A stretch of DNA of 9,896 nt from Deltaproteobacteria bacterium (GTDB lineage Bacteria > Desulfobacterota > Dissulfuribacteria > Dissulfuribacterales > QOAL01). Each line of letters opens with the position of its first letter. Position 1 is the first letter of the stretch. The translations under genes were made by a program, and so were the position numbers. The DNA lies in assembly GCA_026988585.1 (NCBI GenBank), contig JALSKY010000232.1, positions 1 to 9,896 on the forward strand, read 5' to 3'. Below, piece by piece: positions 6,051 to 9,896 of the stretch. The notes beneath the pieces are model-generated. The model searched no databases. It was not told the DNA's origin and was given only the letters and a program-made list of their open reading frames with translations.

Positions 6051-7933
6051 AAGAACCATTTTTGGACCTGATAAAAAGACAGGTAGTCCTGGCAGATGGG
6101 GCAATAGGCACATATCTCTACGAAAAGGGTATCCCTCTTGGCACCAATACGGATCTTCTCAATATAGAGGATCCGGAACTGATCTACAGTGTTCATGAGG
6201 AGTATATCCGGGCAGGCAGCCAACTGATTGAGACCAACACCTTTGGTGCCAACAGGCTCAGGCTGGAGAGAAAACATAGGGGACACCTGGTCAGGGAGAT
6301 CAACCTGCAGGGTGCCAGAATTGCAGTGAAGGCGGCTGCAAACACCATATATGTGGCTGGCTCCATTGGACCTACCGGAGTTGAGTTTCCGCTGGATCCC
6401 GACCTCTATTCGGAAACCCTGGTAGAAGAGGCGTTTTGGGAACAGATGGATGCCCTTGTGGAAGGAGGCGTGGATCTGTTCATACTGGAGACCTTTACCT
6501 GTCTCAAGGAGCTGCTCATTGCCATAAAGACAGCCCGGAAGGGTTTTCCACAACTTCCCATAGTTGCCCAGATGGTTTTTCCCTATAAAGGACGTACTGC
6601 TCTCGGCATGGATGCCATGTTCTGTGCTGTAGCCGCCTCCAATGCAGGTGCCGATATTTTTGGTACCAACTGCGGACGCGGCATAAAGTCCATGATAGAG
6701 GCAATGGAAATCCTATCAGAGACTGCCGATCAGATCCCCCTTTCTGCCTTCCCAAATGCAGGTATGCCAGAAGTTATAGATCACCGCACCGTTTATTCCA
6801 CACCGCCTTCATACATTGCTGAGGGCCTATCCAAAATGGTAAAGATGGGAGCACGCCTGATTGGAGGATGTTGCGGCACTACTCCTGCTCATATAAACGA
6901 GTTCAAGAACAGGCTGCATCTTAGGCAGGTCCAAAGGATAGAGATTTCCCAACCCCACAAGGACACCGATCTTGGGGACCAGGTTGCTATACACCCCGGC
7001 CCTGGCAGGCTGCTCAAGGGGCTCCCGGAAAACAGGCTGCCAATCCTGGTTGAACTCGATCCGCCCCCTCATCTGAATGTTGACACTGTAATAAATGGAG
7101 CTGAAAGACTGAAAGAGGCCGGCACTGATGCCATAACCCTGGCAGAACATCCTCTTGCAGTGTTGAGATGCGATAACCTCTCTTTGGCACATATCATAAA
7201 GTCGAGATGTGGAATCGAAACAGTGATCCATCTCACCTGCAGAGATCGCAATGTCCTTGGACTTCAATCCCAGATAATGGCGGCCCACCTCCTGGGCATA
7301 AACGGAATACTGGCAGTAACAGGGGATCCTGCTTCCTCCACGGACCAACCTGGTGCAAGCGGAGTGTTCGATGTAAACTCCTTTGGTCTGGTGAGGATGA
7401 TATCCGGTTACAACCGGGGAGTGAACATGGCTGAGAGGGAGATGGGACAAAAGACCGATTTCTCCATAGGGGTTGCCTTCAGCTTCAGGTCCAGGAACCC
7501 AGGGCTGCAGATGAGGCGGCTGGAAAAGAAGGCCGCGCTTGGAGCCAATTTCGTCATGACCCAGCCTCTTTTCCACGCCCCCTCCGTGGAGGCCATGATG
7601 GAGCAGACAGAGCATATCAATCTTCCCATATTTCCTGGAATATTTCCGCTGATATCATGGCGGAGTGCAGAGTTCCTTCACAATGAACTGCCAGGGATCT
7701 CCATCCCAAAGGAGATCAGGGAAAGGCTGAAATCCTTTGAGAGTCCTGAAGACCAGAGAAAGGCCGGTCTTGATATCACCCGGGAGTTGATAGAGAATAT
7801 CAGCGGGATAGTGGACGGATTATACATAATAAGTCCGTTGAACAAATGGGAGATATCCCTGGACCTGGTCAAGGAGATCAGGGCAAGGAAATGGACTGGC
7901 TCAAATAGAATTGCAGCCAGCACAACGGGTTGA
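6047..7933 (+). CDS. bifunctional homocysteine S-methyltransferase / 5,10-methylenetetrahydrofolate reductase (YitJ-like)
   Basis: This 628-residue fusion has two enzymes of one-carbon/methionine metabolism. Residues 1-290 are a homocysteine-binding barrel: LADGAIGTYL (15-24), ETNTFGANR (62-70), AGSIGPTG (104-111), and the zinc-binding cysteines C209 (GTNCGRG) and C275-C276 (GGCCGTTP). Residues about 325-612 are a MetF-type flavin domain: E336 in VELDPP at the catalytic Glu position, AVTGDPAS (423-430), GVAFSF (475-480), FVMTQPLF (502-509) and PIFPGIFPL (527-535). The linker at about 291-325 carries no recognisable domain. No cobalamin-binding or activation domain of MetH is present. B. subtilis YitJ has the same two-domain order. 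Which methyl donor the first domain uses cannot be read from sequence. The ATG overlaps the upstream TGA (ATGA, 6047-6050) with only a weak ribosome binding site inside the upstream gene, which argues for translational coupling. No riboswitch can fit at this junction. Confidence 0.94.
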   Translation: MKEPFLDLIKRQVVLADGAIGTYLYEKGIPLGTNTDLLNIEDPELIYSVHEEYIRAGSQLIETNTFGANRLRLERKHRGHLVREINLQGARIAVKAAANTIYVAGSIGPTGVEFPLDPDLYSETLVEEAFWEQMDALVEGGVDLFILETFTCLKELLIAIKTARKGFPQLPIVAQMVFPYKGRTALGMDAMFCAVAASNAGADIFGTNCGRGIKSMIEAMEILSETADQIPLSAFPNAGMPEVIDHRTVYSTPPSYIAEGLSKMVKMGARLIGGCCGTTPAHINEFKNRLHLRQVQRIEISQPHKDTDLGDQVAIHPGPGRLLKGLPENRLPILVELDPPPHLNVDTVINGAERLKEAGTDAITLAEHPLAVLRCDNLSLAHIIKSRCGIETVIHLTCRDRNVLGLQSQIMAAHLLGINGILAVTGDPASSTDQPGASGVFDVNSFGLVRMISGYNRGVNMAEREMGQKTDFSIGVAFSFRSRNPGLQMRRLEKKAALGANFVMTQPLFHAPSVEAMMEQTEHINLPIFPGIFPLISWRSAEFLHNELPGISIPKEIRERLKSFESPEDQRKAGLDITRELIENISGIVDGLYIISPLNKWEISLDLVKEIRARKWTGSNRIAASTTG

Positions 7934-7957
7934 ACCCTTTTGCTCATGGGTTTCTTT
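7927..7957 (+). terminator. weak terminator-like inverted repeats at the MTHFR fusion stop
   Basis: GGGT (7927-7930) and ACCC (7934-7937) can pair around the TGA stop itself as a three-base loop, followed by TTTT (7938-7941). Alternatively AACCC (7933-7937) pairs with GGGTT (7948-7952), followed by a T-rich TCTTT. Each stem has only four or five pairs, so this would be an inefficient terminator at best. Confidence 0.3.
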
Positions 7958-7968
7958 ACTGCTATATT
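7940..7968 (+). promoter_or_regulatory. possible sigma-70-type promoter for the AAA+ gene
   Basis: TTGCTC (7940-7945) and TATATT (7963-7968) are separated by exactly 17 bases. The -10 box matches the consensus at five of six positions, but the -35 box at only three. It lies in the most AT-rich part of the window. It would give a leader of about 40 bases before the ATG at 8017. The prediction is by eye and rests mainly on the -10 box. Confidence 0.3.
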
Positions 7969-8016
7969 TTTTGGTTGTATTGAATGTATCCGCAACTTGC
8001 TCAACAAGGATTGGAT

Positions 8017-9896
8017 ATGGATAAGGATAAGGAAAAACTGTTACTCCTGGGCTCCCGGGTGGAGATTACCAATCTTCCCATTAGAGAAGTCAGCATGATG
8101 GCAGAGGGCAGCCTGCCTGCCTACGGATACGATCCCTCAGATGAGGTCCAGCTCCTGGCAGGCCAGATCAGCATAGAACGGGGAAGGCTGGATCAATGTC
8201 TGACCTGGCTCTCCGCTTATCTTGAATCCACACCCCTTGCTCCTGCCATAGAAACAATCCAGTATGGTGATCCCAAACAGGTATTTCAGATCTTCAACCA
8301 GCTCTCAGGCCGAGGTGAGAACAGGAATGACGGCTGGTTCATGGTGAACCAGATACTCCCTCCAGGAGGCAGGCCCCAAAAACCTGACAGAGTGGACCTG
8401 TCTGCAACTGCCAAAAAAAAGATTCAGTCCAACTCCGGCATCATCATCATAGATGATGGGGGAAATCCTCCTCAGATTGCTGATATCCTCTCTGAACAGA
8501 ACCCTGGCGCATGGGCTATGGCACTAGGGATTACCGCTGCCCACTGGAATGACTGGGCAGATGCCTTCGGCAAACGTTTTCTGCTCTTTTGCCGCCTCTC
8601 CGACCTGGAGACTACCAGGATGGAGATGGACAGCTCGGTTGTTTGGGAATCTCTCGTGGGTATGTGTATCAAGGCACTGAAATCTGAGGAAGTAGGCCTG
8701 TGGGACCCCAAGAGACTCAAATTCAAATGTCACATAGTAGTTGAGATGTTTCCTAACGGCCTGCTATATGTTGGCCACAGGAACATCATGTTCCGCCATA
8801 TGCCTGGAACCCTGCCGGACAGAAGTTCGTATAGAAACAGGGGCTCTGTGCCATGTTATGACACGCTCATACCTGCCATGATGGCAGTGGATGCCCTGAG
8901 AACCGGACACTTCTCCATGAGCCGCTGCTACTTCTATGATCTTTCAAAGCGGGTACTGCTCAACTGGAGACTCCTGAGGAAACGCGGCTATTTCTTCAAT
9001 GATTCCCTGGAATTTCCAGTGCTGGATTTTGCAGAAAACTATCCGGAAGGCCGCCCCTGCTCCTTCATTGAGACACATACTGATCCCTGTTTTTTCGAGC
9101 TGCCGCCCTATACTCCTGAGTTTGAAAAGACACTTGATGCAGTCTCCTGCCAGGCATGGAATCCTGAGAGAAAAAACGCCTTCCGCTCCTTCTTGACAAA
9201 GGTTCAGCCAAAACCTGGGGATCAATCCCAGGAACTTATCAGCAGATATGGTTATCTTGCAGTGATTCTTGAGGTGCTGAAAAATCTCAAGGAGGAGGTC
9301 AATCGAAAGAGAGGTTTCAAGGATCTGCGGATGTTCCAGGTAGGAAACCTTCGCACCACGGACCCGGCAGAAATAGCACCAGTGGTAACCCTGCAGGCCG
9401 TTATGGACAGTTATGTCAGCAAGGACCAGGTATTGAGACCACTCTGTATTGGAGTTTTCGGCCCACCGGGATCAGGTAAATCCTTTGCTGTAAAGGAGGT
9501 GGCACGGGTCATATCGAAAAGGTACGACGACAGCCCTTTCGAGTTCTTTGAGTTCAATCTGACCCAGTTCTCCGGCCCGGAGGAGATAAACTCCGCCATA
9601 GACCTGGTAAGGGCCTCAGTAGCAAAAGGCAAGGTTCCAGTGGCCTTCTGGGATGAATTTGATTGTCCCTACCATGGCAAGGAGTTTGGATATCTCCGCT
9701 ATTTCCTGCCATCCATGCAGGATGGAGTTACCTATGTACATGGCATTCCCAGATATATAGGCAGATCTCTGTTTGTCTTTGCCGGCGGAGTGAAGGGTTC
9801 GTATGATGAGATGGAAGAACTTCTCCACCTGCCTGAACCTGCTGCACAGAAGATGGTCAAATCCATTAAGATACCCGATTTCATGAGCCGCCTCAG
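8017..9896 (+). CDS. large multidomain AAA+ ATPase, 3'-truncated by the window edge
   Basis: The frame stays open from the ATG to the last base, giving 626 codons and no stop. The N-terminal part (1-128) is unrecognised. Residues about 129-290 look like a Rossmann or sugar-kinase-like (PfkB-like) domain, with a strand SGIIIIDDGGN (140-150), then FLLFCRLSDLETTRM (188-202) and VVWESL (208-213). A linker region (about 290-465) leads to an AAA+ core: Walker A GPPGSGKS (482-489), Walker B VAFWDEFD (542-549), a strand ending FVFAGG (586-591) at the sensor-1 position, and PDFMSRL (620-626), where the arginine finger is expected. There is no signal peptide or membrane helix. I recall large bacterial proteins with this domain order, some carrying a C-terminal RyR domain, but the C-terminus is outside the window. 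AAGGA (8006-8010) six bases before 8017 favours this start over an in-frame ATG at 7984, which has no ribosome binding site. The cellular role is unknown. Confidence 0.9.
   Translation, partial: MDKDKEKLLLLGSRVEITNLPIREVSMMAEGSLPAYGYDPSDEVQLLAGQISIERGRLDQCLTWLSAYLESTPLAPAIETIQYGDPKQVFQIFNQLSGRGENRNDGWFMVNQILPPGGRPQKPDRVDLSATAKKKIQSNSGIIIIDDGGNPPQIADILSEQNPGAWAMALGITAAHWNDWADAFGKRFLLFCRLSDLETTRMEMDSSVVWESLVGMCIKALKSEEVGLWDPKRLKFKCHIVVEMFPNGLLYVGHRNIMFRHMPGTLPDRSSYRNRGSVPCYDTLIPAMMAVDALRTGHFSMSRCYFYDLSKRVLLNWRLLRKRGYFFNDSLEFPVLDFAENYPEGRPCSFIETHTDPCFFELPPYTPEFEKTLDAVSCQAWNPERKNAFRSFLTKVQPKPGDQSQELISRYGYLAVILEVLKNLKEEVNRKRGFKDLRMFQVGNLRTTDPAEIAPVVTLQAVMDSYVSKDQVLRPLCIGVFGPPGSGKSFAVKEVARVISKRYDDSPFEFFEFNLTQFSGPEEINSAIDLVRASVAKGKVPVAFWDEFDCPYHGKEFGYLRYFLPSMQDGVTYVHGIPRYIGRSLFVFAGGVKGSYDEMEELLHLPEPAAQKMVKSIKIPDFMSRL
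8415..8458 (+). promoter_or_regulatory. possible -1 ribosomal frameshift site (A-AAA-AAG plus hairpin)
   Basis: The heptamer A AAA AAG (8415-8421) lies in the correct phase relative to the AAA+ reading frame for simultaneous -1 slippage, as in E. coli dnaX. A 7-bp hairpin, CATCATC (8439-8445) with GATGATG (8452-8458), follows 17 bases later. A TGA in the -1 frame at 8454-8456 would end a product of about 146 residues. The spacer is longer than the usual 5-9 bases, and I see no strong internal Shine-Dalgarno stimulator, so this may be coincidence. Confidence 0.2.

Noticed and set aside
5774..6553. Long minus-strand open frame (259 residues) opposite the CobD-like/MTHFR fusion junction
   Set aside because: It lies antisense to two genes with clear family motifs, spans their junction, has no recognisable domain and looks like a frame shadow.
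6827..7615. Minus-strand open frame (262 residues) opposite the MTHFR fusion gene
   Set aside because: It is antisense to the linker and MetF-type domain, and its translation is rich in Cys, His and Gly without any motif. It is a shadow of the sense codon bias.
8439..8458. CAT/GAT direct and inverted repeat as a possible microsatellite or regulatory repeat
   Set aside because: As a repeat it is explained by four Ile codons followed by two Asp codons in a beta strand. It is kept only as the hairpin part of the tentative frameshift site.
1..9896. CRISPR arrays, tRNA or rRNA genes, insertion sequences, attachment sites
   Set aside because: No regularly spaced repeats, tRNA-like cloverleaf, transposase motif or terminal inverted repeats were seen. 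The window is almost entirely coding with uniform style.

Overview
The window looks like ordinary bacterial chromosome, roughly balanced in G+C by eye. Arg codons are strongly AGG/AGA and Ile often uses ATA. This usage, the gene content and the protein style fit a member of the Desulfobacterota (the former Deltaproteobacteria), perhaps a moderately thermophilic one. That assignment is an impression from codon style and family resemblance, not a database result. Every gene I can support reads on the + strand.

Layout: (1) 1-45, the probable last codons of an upstream gene, possibly ruvC, whose TGA overlaps the ruvA start. (2) 42-1748, ruvA and ruvB, the Holliday-junction branch-migration motor. 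(3) 1810-4242, an 810-residue Lon-like Ser/Lys protease of the AAA_32/LonC type. Its Ser-Lys dyad is intact but its Walker A and B motifs look lost. A hairpin followed by TTTT overlaps its stop codon. (4) 4308-4868, a small Rossmann-like protein resembling the SLOG superfamily, function unknown. (5) 4932-7933, a translationally coupled pair. The first is a PLP enzyme of the CobD/HisC type. The second is a fused homocysteine S-methyltransferase/methylenetetrahydrofolate reductase, and its ATG overlaps the first gene's TGA. (6) 8017 to the right edge, the first 626 codons of a large multidomain AAA+ protein cut off by the window.

How the genes work together: ruvAB form a repair unit. The cobD-like and homocysteine methyltransferase/MTHFR genes probably form a one-carbon/methionine (possibly corrinoid-linked) unit. 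The Lon-like protease and SLOG-like protein are single genes with no obvious pathway link. The AAA+ gene has its own possible promoter and lies behind a weak terminator-like element, so it is probably a separate unit continuing to the right.

The best candidate for new biology is the 3'-truncated AAA+ protein. It has an N-terminal region of unknown nature, a putative sugar-kinase-like (PfkB-like) Rossmann domain and an AAA+ core. It also carries an A-AAA-AAG slippery heptamer followed by a hairpin and an early -1 frame stop. I found no tRNA, rRNA, CRISPR array, insertion sequence or prophage. No gene-free stretch exceeds 90 bases.
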